Below the pieces are notes generated by a model. That model searched no databases and was not told where the DNA came from. It saw only the letters and a program-made list of their open reading frames with translations. The translations under genes and the position numbers were made by a program. Below are positions 1-7,167 of a DNA stretch of 38,792 bases, piece by piece (within the stretch, counting starts at the first letter, position 1; each line of letters starts with the position of its first letter). The stretch comes from Methanobacteriota archaeon (GTDB taxonomy: Archaea; Thermoplasmatota; Poseidoniia; Poseidoniales; Poseidoniaceae), in NCBI GenBank assembly GCA_002715725.1, contig PAZU01000054.1, forward strand, positions 1-38,792. Direction: 5' to 3'.

Positions 1-170
1 CATACGATGGCCCAGCACCTATCGTTGAGGATATCTATGGAGAAAATTACGGCGTGGACAGAGGAAATGGTGCAATCCCAATCGAGTTCTACATCAACAA
101 ATGGGGATTTCCAGACGGATTTGGAAAAACTGATTATGAGAAAGAAATAGCAAGCAAAAACGAAATTTAG
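1..170 (+). CDS. C-terminal fragment of an unrecognised protein
   Basis: An open frame enters from the left edge (first whole codon at base 3) and stops at TAG 168-170, giving about 55 C-terminal residues. The fragment is rich in Gly, Asp, Tyr and aromatic residues (for example YGENYGVDRGN and KWGFPDGFG) and ends in a charged tail. There is no membrane segment in this part. I do not recognise the family. It converges on the gene ending at 241, and the 70 bases between them hold nothing obvious. The upstream part of the gene is needed to say more. Confidence 0.6.
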   Translation, partial: YDGPAPIVEDIYGENYGVDRGNGAIPIEFYINKWGFPDGFGKTDYEKEIASKNEI

Positions 171-240
171 ACCGGAAGTGGATATAAAGAGGCTTAATGA
201 GCTACATCTTTGCATTTTATGATACAAATCCACAAGTAAC

Positions 241-705
241 TCAGTTAGTAACTCCACCGGCTATGAAACCGAAGAACCAAAACCACATCAATCCTCCAAT
301 AATCAAAGCTATTTTCGCAGAAATACGTGCCCCTGCACGGAAACTTTTTACAAAAGTCCCACTACTTTTTGCAATACCAAAACCGATTACAGGCCATAGT
401 ATAAGTGAACACATGAAGTACATTAAACCCATTAGATCTGGAGAAGAGTTACCTGAAAGAATCCCAGTAGATACCAATATGGAAATTAAGATTGGAAAAC
501 TTACGGGGACAAGTAAACCAATCCAGAAATTCTGGTCTTTGATTTCAATCTCGAAATTATCTTCATCACCAACTTGGAACTCTTGTTCACAGATGGGGCA
601 AAGTACTTTTCCAGAATAATTCAATGGAGATGCTAAACTTTTGTCGCAAGAAGGGCATGTTACCATCACTTTATCTTCTACAATTTCGGGCAAATCAGAT
701 GACAC
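241..705 (-). CDS. Zinc-ribbon small membrane protein
   Basis: This 154-residue protein starts at a GTG (703-705) directly abutting the TAA of the upstream gene, so the two are probably translated together. Residues about 17-42 form a CPSC...CPIC zinc ribbon. Three hydrophobic segments follow (about 61-81, 91-112 and 130-150). The membrane half aligns by eye with the upstream 116-residue protein: both share LILWP, then G, I, and a basic GxRxSxKxALI stretch, so they look like tandem paralogs of which one gained a zinc ribbon. The function is unknown. The ribbon could bind a protein or nucleic acid on the cytoplasmic side, which is inference only. Confidence 0.75.
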   Translation of the reverse strand: MSSDLPEIVEDKVMVTCPSCDKSLASPLNYSGKVLCPICEQEFQVGDEDNFEIEIKDQNFWIGLLVPVSFPILISILVSTGILSGNSSPDLMGLMYFMCSLILWPVIGFGIAKSSGTFVKSFRAGARISAKIALIIGGLMWFWFFGFIAGGVTN

Positions 706-1056
706 TTAAGCACCCCCTGAGAGAGTTTGGATGGTTCCAATGGAAATAATGAAAGCAATCCATATTAGGGCCAACTTCAGCGACAATCGAGACCCTTTCT
801 CACAATGTGAATTCCCTGATTTTATCGCTCGACGAATCATCAACCCTGACAATAATGGCCACAATATTAGATGCCCCAAAAACCAAAGTATAATGAAAAT
901 ATGTGTCACTGGTCTGTAAGGTCCACCCAAATTTGCATTTACTAAAATAATCAATGAAAGTAAAGAAATTCCCCATCCTACAAGAATTGGAATCCCTAAT
1001 CCAAACCAAAAACCTTGAAATCTTTGTTTGGCTTCATTGCTGACGAAGATTGACAT
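706..1056 (-). CDS. Small membrane protein, paralog of its downstream neighbour
   Basis: This 116-residue protein has an ATG start and about three transmembrane segments (about 17-38, 52-72 and 90-110). A basic, cysteine-containing loop lies between the last two. It lies 30 bases after the stop of the 456-residue membrane protein and abuts the next gene with no gap, so all three are probably one transcript. The LILWP and RLSLKLALI motifs are shared with the zinc-ribbon protein downstream. I do not recognise a named family and assign no function. Confidence 0.7.
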   Translation of the reverse strand: MSIFVSNEAKQRFQGFWFGLGIPILVGWGISLLSLIILVNANLGGPYRPVTHIFIILWFLGHLILWPLLSGLMIRRAIKSGNSHCEKGSRLSLKLALIWIAFIISIGTIQTLSGGA

Positions 1057-1086
1057 TTAATTTCACACACCAAATCGGAGAAATGG

Positions 1087-2457
1087 TCACTCTTCCTCAG
1101 TAATTCCATCCCTGCAAAAGGCCTCCAAGAAGTCCACTCTCGCTTCAGTGAAACGGTAGGATGTTGCCTGGATTTGAAGCATCGACCTTTCCTTTTCCGT
1201 CACCACTCCGTCACTGATGGCAGCTTTGTACAATTCAATGTACGTAATTTCTTGAGACGTAAAGGATTCTGGCATAATGAGTGTTGAAAATTTTGACAGA
1301 GATGCAATTATCGGTTTCCGAAGCACAATGAAAGGCAAACCAATCAAAACCCCTCCGATCCATCCTCTGTCAAACAACGCTTCCATCGCTTCAGTAGCGA
1401 AGAGAAAGAGCAAAGCAAAAGTTCCAGTGAAAACTGCTGTAGTGAAACCTTTCCTCAATTTTTCATCGATACCAAAAACTTCGTTTTTAACCATGGCATA
1501 GGTAAATACCAGCCCTTCAAACAAGGCCGCCAACACCACAGTCGTTGGCAACAGTGGGCCAACCGCAATCAATAATTTCGGAACCTGCTCATCGGGATTG
1601 AACGGATGGGTGTTGAGAGTTGGAGATTCTCCAAGAACCCCAATCAGCGTAAAGAGCATCAAAATGGTTGTGATTTGCAACACTGCTTTACCAAAAAAAC
1701 CGAGTTGAACGGCCCTTATCTCTACCTTTTGATGGGGCTCTTCCTGCTTGCTTTCTGAGTAGATTTTGTTAATTGAAAGTGCAGCATAAATAGCTCCGAG
1801 AGTTGGTAAAAGAAGAAGGATCCTGCTCAGCGGCTCAAGAGTGGGTGACGATAATGTCATTGGAAACACTGAATTCCAAGATTCTGGACAAGTGATGATG
1901 AACGGCATGGGCTCTCCTGAAGCCGTCGAACCAGTTCCGCTACCTACCGTGGAACAGTAAGTCCAGCCGACGTCACCTATTGCTTCATGTGTTCCACCCA
2001 TGAGAGCGCTAATGGAAAACACAACAGTCGCGCACAGCACTGGGAGGAAATATAATCCTCGACCGCTCAAAAATCTGGAAATGCGGCCTCCCCACTCCTT
2101 TTTTGAATAGAACGAGGGGGCTAAGATGTACAAGAAAAAGAGTTGTAAGGACATTATGTAATAGACAACACGTGCATTTGAAAGAAACGAAAGGTAAGTC
2201 TCTGGCCATGAATAGAGCCAGAAGAGCATTGATGATGCGCACCTAACAGCTTCGGTCATAAGCATAAATGCCATGAAACGGTTTTTTCCCTTAGACGGGT
2301 CGGCTCTGTAGATGAGGACTGAAAGAAATACAAGAAACACCGCTGATACGATGCTAAACATCGCTAAAATGTGCCAATATCCAATGAAAGATGTCGAATA
2401 ATCAGCGTTTGAGATGGTACGCCAATAGTAAACAAGCGGTCCCCCTACATCTGCCAT
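1087..2457 (-). CDS. Polytopic membrane protein with a C-terminal acidic helical (TerB-like?) segment
   Basis: This 456-residue protein has an ATG start and seven to nine hydrophobic segments (about 28-50, 61-84, 97-117, 134-154, 208-229, 252-275, 295-322, 339-362 and 367-380). A polar, cysteine-containing extracytoplasmic loop (about 155-200, with two Cys) could be disulfide-bonded. The last 55 residues are soluble and helical, with an SDGVVTEKERSML stretch that resembles the DG-x-x-x-x-E signature of TerB-like or EF-hand-like helical domains. That resemblance is weak and made by eye. The many-pass receiver-like layout recalls sensory membrane modules, but there is no kinase domain. It is the first gene of a three-gene operon with two small membrane proteins. 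Confidence 0.75.
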   Translation of the reverse strand: MADVGGPLVYYWRTISNADYSTSFIGYWHILAMFSIVSAVFLVFLSVLIYRADPSKGKNRFMAFMLMTEAVRCASSMLFWLYSWPETYLSFLSNARVVYYIMSLQLFFLYILAPSFYSKKEWGGRISRFLSGRGLYFLPVLCATVVFSISALMGGTHEAIGDVGWTYCSTVGSGTGSTASGEPMPFIITCPESWNSVFPMTLSSPTLEPLSRILLLLPTLGAIYAALSINKIYSESKQEEPHQKVEIRAVQLGFFGKAVLQITTILMLFTLIGVLGESPTLNTHPFNPDEQVPKLLIAVGPLLPTTVVLAALFEGLVFTYAMVKNEVFGIDEKLRKGFTTAVFTGTFALLFLFATEAMEALFDRGWIGGVLIGLPFIVLRKPIIASLSKFSTLIMPESFTSQEITYIELYKAAISDGVVTEKERSMLQIQATSYRFTEARVDFLEAFCRDGITEEE

Positions 2458-2558
2458 GAACCGAGACGAAAACTGTGGTATTATTCATTTTAGGTGTTTT
2501 TTGGAAATAGTAGGTTGGTTTGAATTTTCAGTGGGTATTTCAAACGACAAGGTTGTGG

Positions 2559-3587
2559 TCAAGGATTAAGAAACTCTGCAGTATCTTCTGCGGCTACTTC
2601 GAATAATGTTTGCCCTTTTGGTGCGAAGCAATGACCTGCATCAAGGTTCTTGATGTTGCATAAATCGGGATTGAAAATACTCTTTAGGTTAGCCAGTTTC
2701 TCGCAATCGCAGATTTTATCTGTTGTACCTGCGAGAACAAGCACAGGACTAGAAAGTGCCGCAAGACTCGCTTTGTTATCCTCAAGGAAAGACTTTGTTG
2801 ATGTGCAGTCGACATAAAGTTGATCATAAAATTTCACCCAATGTCCTTCAGGATAATATTCAGAACGCAAGGCCGCAAGACCACTCATGATGAAGCTAGG
2901 CAACATGTCCTCCTCTTCTAAGCCAAGCCAATCCTGAAACCAATTCTGCATTTCTTCACGCCCCTCCCATGCGGCAAGACTGCTCCATTGTTTGGATTCA
3001 AACAAGGCGTTGTAAGTCTCAGTTGTGGCCTCGTTGTAATAATATGGTGCTAGCAATACCAATCGATTGACACTGCTTGGGTTTCTAACCGCATAATTAG
3101 TTGCTATTGAGCCCCCTAGTGAGTACCCCATAAGATCGAATGATTCAGTTAATCCAAGCTTGGTCAAAAACCTCTCTAAGCAAGCTGTCATTGCATCAAG
3201 GGAACATCCAGGTTCAACAAAATTCTCATTCATCGATGCTCGTTTTCCATGATATGGTAACTCAAAAATGATTATTCTTCGATTGGGAATAAGTTTGAGC
3301 AAATCCGCCATTTGTACACCCATGAGGCGCATGTAGGCGCTAAGTCCAGGTACAATTACGAGTGGTTTTTCTTTGGCCTGTTGGTTATTCATTCGTTCTA
3401 AATACCAAGCCGTACGTCCATTATCCAAAACTATGCTCTTCTCTTGGAGTTTAGATTTTGACAGTTGACTCGACATGTCCAACTTCACGAGAGTTTTGCC
3501 CAGCATGGGTAAGTAGAAGGGAGAGAGGAACCACAGAAAACCAACAAGGAATGTTAGTGACAAAATTACAGTTATAGTGTCTGTCAT
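2559..3587 (-). CDS. Membrane-anchored alpha/beta-hydrolase
   Basis: This 342-residue protein has an N-terminal hydrophobic anchor (about 5-27) followed by an alpha/beta-hydrolase fold. The nucleophile elbow is GYSLGG with Ser156. The acid is probably Asp290 (GTTDK) and the histidine His319 (AGHCF), so the triad is complete and in order. An oxyanion-type stretch, VPGLSAY, lies at about 79-85. A lid or cap region (about 185-260) separates the core strands. The substrate cannot be told from sequence; lipases, esterases and C-C hydrolases share this plan. It appears to be a single gene: an AT-rich box lies about 28 bases before the ATG, and no neighbour on the same strand is closer than 100 bases. 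Confidence 0.85.
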   Translation of the reverse strand: MTDTITVILSLTFLVGFLWFLSPFYLPMLGKTLVKLDMSSQLSKSKLQEKSIVLDNGRTAWYLERMNNQQAKEKPLVIVPGLSAYMRLMGVQMADLLKLIPNRRIIIFELPYHGKRASMNENFVEPGCSLDAMTACLERFLTKLGLTESFDLMGYSLGGSIATNYAVRNPSSVNRLVLLAPYYYNEATTETYNALFESKQWSSLAAWEGREEMQNWFQDWLGLEEEDMLPSFIMSGLAALRSEYYPEGHWVKFYDQLYVDCTSTKSFLEDNKASLAALSSPVLVLAGTTDKICDCEKLANLKSIFNPDLCNIKNLDAGHCFAPKGQTLFEVAAEDTAEFLNP

Positions 3588-3608
3588 GTTATTTCCATCA
3601 CTGTTATG

Positions 3609-3622
3609 CCTATTTATTTTTA
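3609..3622 (-). promoter_or_regulatory. TATA-like box for the alpha/beta-hydrolase gene
   Basis: On the - strand the sequence reads GTAAAAATAAATA, centred about 28 bases before the ATG at 3587. This is the spacing expected for an archaeal TATA box with a leaderless or near-leaderless transcript. The rest of the 140-base gap (3588-3727) holds only AT-rich sequence and an A5 run that could end the KaiC-like operon. Confidence 0.5.
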
Positions 3623-3727
3623 CACTTTATTCATCATAGAAAAATTAAATCATACCTGCAAGGAATTCCTTCGAATACCGCATTGCATAGGATAACCTTT
3701 GCTTGGGCAAAAACCATGAAACATGTA

Positions 3728-4531
3728 TCAAGCGATACGCTCGACCGTCTCTGGAGTGATTCCTTCTTCTGGGGTAACTCTGAAAACCATAATCGACAGA
3801 TTTTCAGGTGCGTTTCTAAACTTAGAAACGGTCATCGAAGTTTCGAAATCTGAACCAATTGTTCTTACCTTGAAGTCACAAACCATGTCGGCAATAGCAG
3901 CCATTTCTTGCTTGATTGCAGGAGTAATAGTGTCCTTTGAAACTGTGACGAACAAAATTCCACGATGGATTTGAGTGTGTGCTTGCATCATACGCAACAT
4001 TGCAACTACTCTACTCTGGTCTTCTCTTTGCATGAAGAAATCAAGTGAATCAATAACCGCTCTGAAATAAGGACCCATTGCCATAATCTCGTTAGTCATC
4101 TCTGTCAAGAAATCTTGAGTGTCATCATCTACAAACCTAGTTTGAGCTAAACGCTGGATATCTGGTAATTTGAAGCCTTCAAGGCGGTAACGGCTGGCTA
4201 GCAGTTCCTTCTCCAAAACCTTAGCGTTGTATTCTTCACCAAGAGTCCTGACAGCGATATCTGTTGGCCACTTGTACTTGTTGAAAACCCTTGCAATCTC
4301 CAATTGACTCTCGTTTGTGGAAATCAAGATTGTATTATCAGGTTCTTCAGCAGGAGATGTTAGTTGCTTTGCAAACAATTCTGAACCTGCACCAGTTTCG
4401 GTAAAACCGACCACCAAGAATCCTCTTGGAACACCACCATTCATTGCATTATCGAACTTCGGAACACCAAAACTTCCCACGCTACCAAAGAATTCCTCAT
4501 CATCAGGACTGAATTTGATTTGTTTACTCAT
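3728..4531 (-). CDS. KaiC/RecA-fold protein with degenerate P-loop
   Basis: This 267-residue protein has the start of a KaiC-type domain (FGVPKFDNAMNGGVPRG), a strand, and a P-loop position that reads GFTETGAGSE. The invariant Lys and the following Thr/Ser of GxxxxGK[TS] are missing. A Walker B-like strand, RAVIDSLDF (about 157-165), is present. It therefore keeps the fold but probably does not hydrolyse ATP in the usual way. It is the last of three KaiC-like genes, 12 bases after its neighbour, with a GGAG-like ribosome site. A scaffold or regulatory partner of the intact ATPase two genes upstream is the simplest reading. This is inference. Confidence 0.8.
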   Translation of the reverse strand: MSKQIKFSPDDEEFFGSVGSFGVPKFDNAMNGGVPRGFLVVGFTETGAGSELFAKQLTSPAEEPDNTILISTNESQLEIARVFNKYKWPTDIAVRTLGEEYNAKVLEKELLASRYRLEGFKLPDIQRLAQTRFVDDDTQDFLTEMTNEIMAMGPYFRAVIDSLDFFMQREDQSRVVAMLRMMQAHTQIHRGILFVTVSKDTITPAIKQEMAAIADMVCDFKVRTIGSDFETSMTVSKFRNAPENLSIMVFRVTPEEGITPETVERIA

Positions 4532-4543
4532 CTAATCACGCTC

Positions 4544-5143
4544 CTAATGAATTACTACCTGTCCACGGTCGATCAAGTCTGTACAGTAAAGGTCAAGATT
4601 GGAAAGAACTGTTGGTGGCACCTGGTCAGGTATGTTTAGAATAACAGACAGAACCTCTCTTTGTCTGAAAGTGTTGATGAAGGTGTGAAGATATTCTGCT
4701 AGCATTCTCTCTTCATTGTAAATCGCTAATGCATTGACTGAATCAATAAGAACGAAATTTCTCTCATTGTTTGAGATTCTCAAGATGTAAAGAGTTCTCA
4801 GCAATACGCTTTCGAGCATAATTGGGCTGTCAACGAATGTAATATTGCTGTAAGGTACTTCCGTGCCTCCCAAAATTCCTGAGGAAACCAAGTCGACGAA
4901 TTGAATGTTGGAAACATCAACACCAATTGCCTCGAATGCTTCGATAATCTCGACTGCGCCACGAGTAGCGCAAATGTAAACTCCGCCCATTTCGAACATT
5001 TGCATGAGTGGAATCATTGTGGATGCTGTTACCATAAACGCATTTGAGTTGCCACACCTAACTTGAATTGAAGAATTCAAACTGACCTCGGTCAATTGCT
5101 CAGCAATTCTTTGATCTAATTCAAACATTTTCAGGACCCCCAT
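4544..5143 (-). CDS. Truncated RecA-fold protein lacking Walker A
   Basis: This 199-residue protein has a Walker B-like strand, NFVLIDSVNAL (129-139), and the alternating strands and helices of a KaiC/RecA core. It has no P-loop: the equivalent region reads VRCGNSNAFMVTAST. It overlaps the upstream ATPase by 13 bases if ATG 5143 is used. The internal ATG at 5128 (MFELDQ) would remove the overlap and is equally likely. Loss of nucleotide binding, next to an intact paralog, suggests a pseudo-ATPase subunit of a shared complex. The family is not named with confidence. Confidence 0.75.
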   Translation of the reverse strand: MGVLKMFELDQRIAEQLTEVSLNSSIQVRCGNSNAFMVTASTMIPLMQMFEMGGVYICATRGAVEIIEAFEAIGVDVSNIQFVDLVSSGILGGTEVPYSNITFVDSPIMLESVLLRTLYILRISNNERNFVLIDSVNALAIYNEERMLAEYLHTFINTFRQREVLSVILNIPDQVPPTVLSNLDLYCTDLIDRGQVVIH

Positions 5144-5931
5144 CTGTTAGTTTTGTCACTAACTGCTCCCCATTTCAGCATTGGGGTTAGCATTACTCCA
5201 AGCGGCGTCAATTCAATAGCGTGCTTTGCACGACTGTGAGATGTACCTCGCATTTTGACCACTTGTAAAAATCTCAACAAGTGACCCATCCTTTCTACAT
5301 CGCCCATAACGATGATTCCGTCAGCAATAGCCTCTTCTACACCGAATGATGACCAGTGCGCATTTTCAGAAGCTGAAGTAATCTCTGAAATCAAAATCGT
5401 AGTACATCCAAGAGTTGCCAACTTCTTTCCTAGAGTAAACAAGAAATCTCTAATCAACTGCTCACTCTTAATCTTGTAACAAAGAGTAGTTACAGAATCG
5501 ATGACCAATCTTGTGACACCAATCGTATTGACTATGTCTACAATTGCTTTAATCAAAGCGTGAACGTCATCCAAATCAAATGATGCTTTGTCAAGACCTA
5601 GCCAAGAATACAATACGTCCATATCGAATACGTTAATCAGCCCGCTATCGATCATGTTCATGTCAAAGAAAGCATATTGACGAATATTTTCCAGCAATTT
5701 AACACTCGGTTCTGTTGCTGTAAAGTGCGCACACGCCTCTCCTGCTAAAGCACCACGAACCAGGAATTCCATTCCCAGAGTAGTCTTTCCAGAACCACAA
5801 GTTCCAGCAGCCAAAACTGTAGAACCGTAAGGGATTCCACCTCGCAGGATTTCATCCATTCCGTGGATGCCCGTGATACAACGGTCGCGGGTGTAAACAG
5901 TTGCAGGTTGCATGGCTAACATACAACCCAA
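5131..5931 (-). CDS. KaiC/RadA-like ATPase (RecA superfamily), intact P-loop
   Basis: This 266-residue single-domain KaiC-like protein has a GIHGMDEILRGGIP entry motif (21-34), Walker A GTCGSGKT (43-50), a catalytic Glu in ATEPS (Glu74), and Walker B RLVIDSVTTL with Asp145. This is the layout of archaeal circadian-clock-like, Rad55-like and FlaH-like ATPases. Start codons at 5931, 5922 (M4) and 5913 (M7) are all possible. It lies 35 bases after the pilin-like lamin-tail gene and is followed by two KaiC-fold genes that have lost their P-loops. Substrate and partners are unknown. FlaH-like docking to a filament machine is a tempting but untested idea given the pilin-like neighbour. Confidence 0.85.
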   Translation of the reverse strand: MGCMLAMQPATVYTRDRCITGIHGMDEILRGGIPYGSTVLAAGTCGSGKTTLGMEFLVRGALAGEACAHFTATEPSVKLLENIRQYAFFDMNMIDSGLINVFDMDVLYSWLGLDKASFDLDDVHALIKAIVDIVNTIGVTRLVIDSVTTLCYKIKSEQLIRDFLFTLGKKLATLGCTTILISEITSASENAHWSSFGVEEAIADGIIVMGDVERMGHLLRFLQVVKMRGTSHSRAKHAIELTPLGVMLTPMLKWGAVSDKTNRWGS

Positions 5932-5966
5932 TCAATCACACTAAATGAACGATACGCCAAAAACGC

Positions 5967-7073
5967 TCAGACTTCGCCCGGAGTTGGAGAATCTGAGACA
6001 TTCCATGAACTATCTTGAGAAGGAGAACCTCCATTCCAAACAATTGTGTTGCCAACAAGAATACCAGAAGATGCGCCCCACTCTATTTTACACACTTGAG
6101 TTCCTTGGCCTTCGTCCTCTTCAGCGAATAGCATTCTCAACCTACCAGTATTATCATCTAAGCCGCTGACTGAGCCAACTCCAAGGAATCCTGTAGAACC
6201 CAAATCATAGACTACGCTAGCATTCCCAACATCCTGTGAAGTTGGGTCTCCACTGAATAGAGCAATTCCCCCACCAGGAATTACGCCTTCTTTGTAGAGA
6301 TATTCGCTAGAACCAGCAGTCCCGCTGCGCTCGAATGACCAACCTTTCAATGACAAGGCGAATCCGTTGTAATTTTGAACTTCTATCCATTCTGGAGCAC
6401 CACTGGCAGGTCGTGGAGAGATTTCTGTAATCCTGAGAACCTTCGGAGCTTTACCTCCATCATGAACCTCAAGACTCACCGAAATTACATCTTGCCCACT
6501 AATGAAAGTTCTACTGGCAACAGATGAAGTACTTGCAGTGAATCTATCGGCGCCTCCATCAAACAAGACTTGGCCGACTCTAGATGAATTAGAGGAGGAT
6601 TCTACTTGAATAAGTAATCTCACTTGCAGTTCATCTGAAAGTCCTAATCCGCTAGTTATAGCCTCAATGCTGACATTTGACAGAGCTTCGATACGATCTA
6701 AATCTAATAATCCATTACTAATTATTCCCGGTTGTAGTACTCCTTCATACAATTTTGTAACCGGTACTAAGTGCCATTCCTCTGTAGCATTTGCCTGGTC
6801 TCTGACTCCGTCTACGTAGGGAACATACCATCCCTCACCATTAGTCAATCTATCCAAGCCATCTACTGCAGAACGGTCAATCAAATCGGAATATGGGTCA
6901 TTACTCCCCAATTCCAGTTGTGCCAATGACATAAATGCAGTCAATATCATCAAGAATAATGTGAATGCAGAAAGGAACTCTACTACTGCAACAACCGCTT
7001 CTTCTCCTTGTTTAGGAGATTTGCGCAGGTGTTGAGGCCTCTGCATAATACAAGGGAGTCGCTCAAGAGTCAT
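5967..7073 (-). CDS. Pilin-like secreted protein with C-terminal lamin-tail domain
   Basis: The ORF is open from 7196, but the best starts are ATG 7073 (M42) or ATG 7046 (M51), which give a short basic leader ending KQG. EEAVVAVVEF and a hydrophobic helix (about 67-95 in ORF numbering) follow directly, which is the pattern of an archaeal class III (type IV pilin) signal cut after Gly. The extracellular part is Ser/Thr- and Gly-rich. From about residue 250 it becomes a lamin-tail (LTD) domain with the usual ITEISPRP, PEWIEVQNYN and LKGWSF signatures. LTD domains are common on secreted proteins of marine Group II, but I do not recall one on a pilin-type anchor. It is the first gene of the KaiC-like operon and divergent from the 983-residue surface protein. 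Confidence 0.75.
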   Translation of the reverse strand: MTLERLPCIMQRPQHLRKSPKQGEEAVVAVVEFLSAFTLFLMILTAFMSLAQLELGSNDPYSDLIDRSAVDGLDRLTNGEGWYVPYVDGVRDQANATEEWHLVPVTKLYEGVLQPGIISNGLLDLDRIEALSNVSIEAITSGLGLSDELQVRLLIQVESSSNSSRVGQVLFDGGADRFTASTSSVASRTFISGQDVISVSLEVHDGGKAPKVLRITEISPRPASGAPEWIEVQNYNGFALSLKGWSFERSGTAGSSEYLYKEGVIPGGGIALFSGDPTSQDVGNASVVYDLGSTGFLGVGSVSGLDDNTGRLRMLFAEEDEGQGTQVCKIEWGASSGILVGNTIVWNGGSPSQDSSWNVSDSPTPGEV

Positions 7074-7137
7074 GAGGGTGTCGCCCGAAAAAAAGTCAAT
7101 CTCTCCAATTGCAGCCAAACATACCCTTGTCACCGAT

Positions 7138-7145
7138 TGATATTT
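7138..7145 (+). promoter_or_regulatory. TATA-like box for the 983-residue surface protein
   Basis: The sequence TGATATTT is centred about 27 bases before ATG 7168, which fits a leaderless archaeal promoter. It lies in the gap of about 95 bases between the divergent starts at 7073 and 7168. The match is short and AT-rich, so the call is tentative. Confidence 0.35.
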
Positions 7146-7167
7146 GAGGGGCGGATGGTAGGACAAC

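Noticed and set aside
197-619. 140-residue + strand ORF
   Set aside because: It is antisense to the zinc-ribbon membrane protein, which has a CPxC pair, plausible helices and gene-to-gene abutment. The + strand frame shows no domain.
3728-5143. Degenerate KaiC genes read as decaying pseudogenes
   Set aside because: Both are full open frames with tight spacing, their own starts and retained Walker B-like strands, so pseudo-ATPase proteins are likelier than decay.
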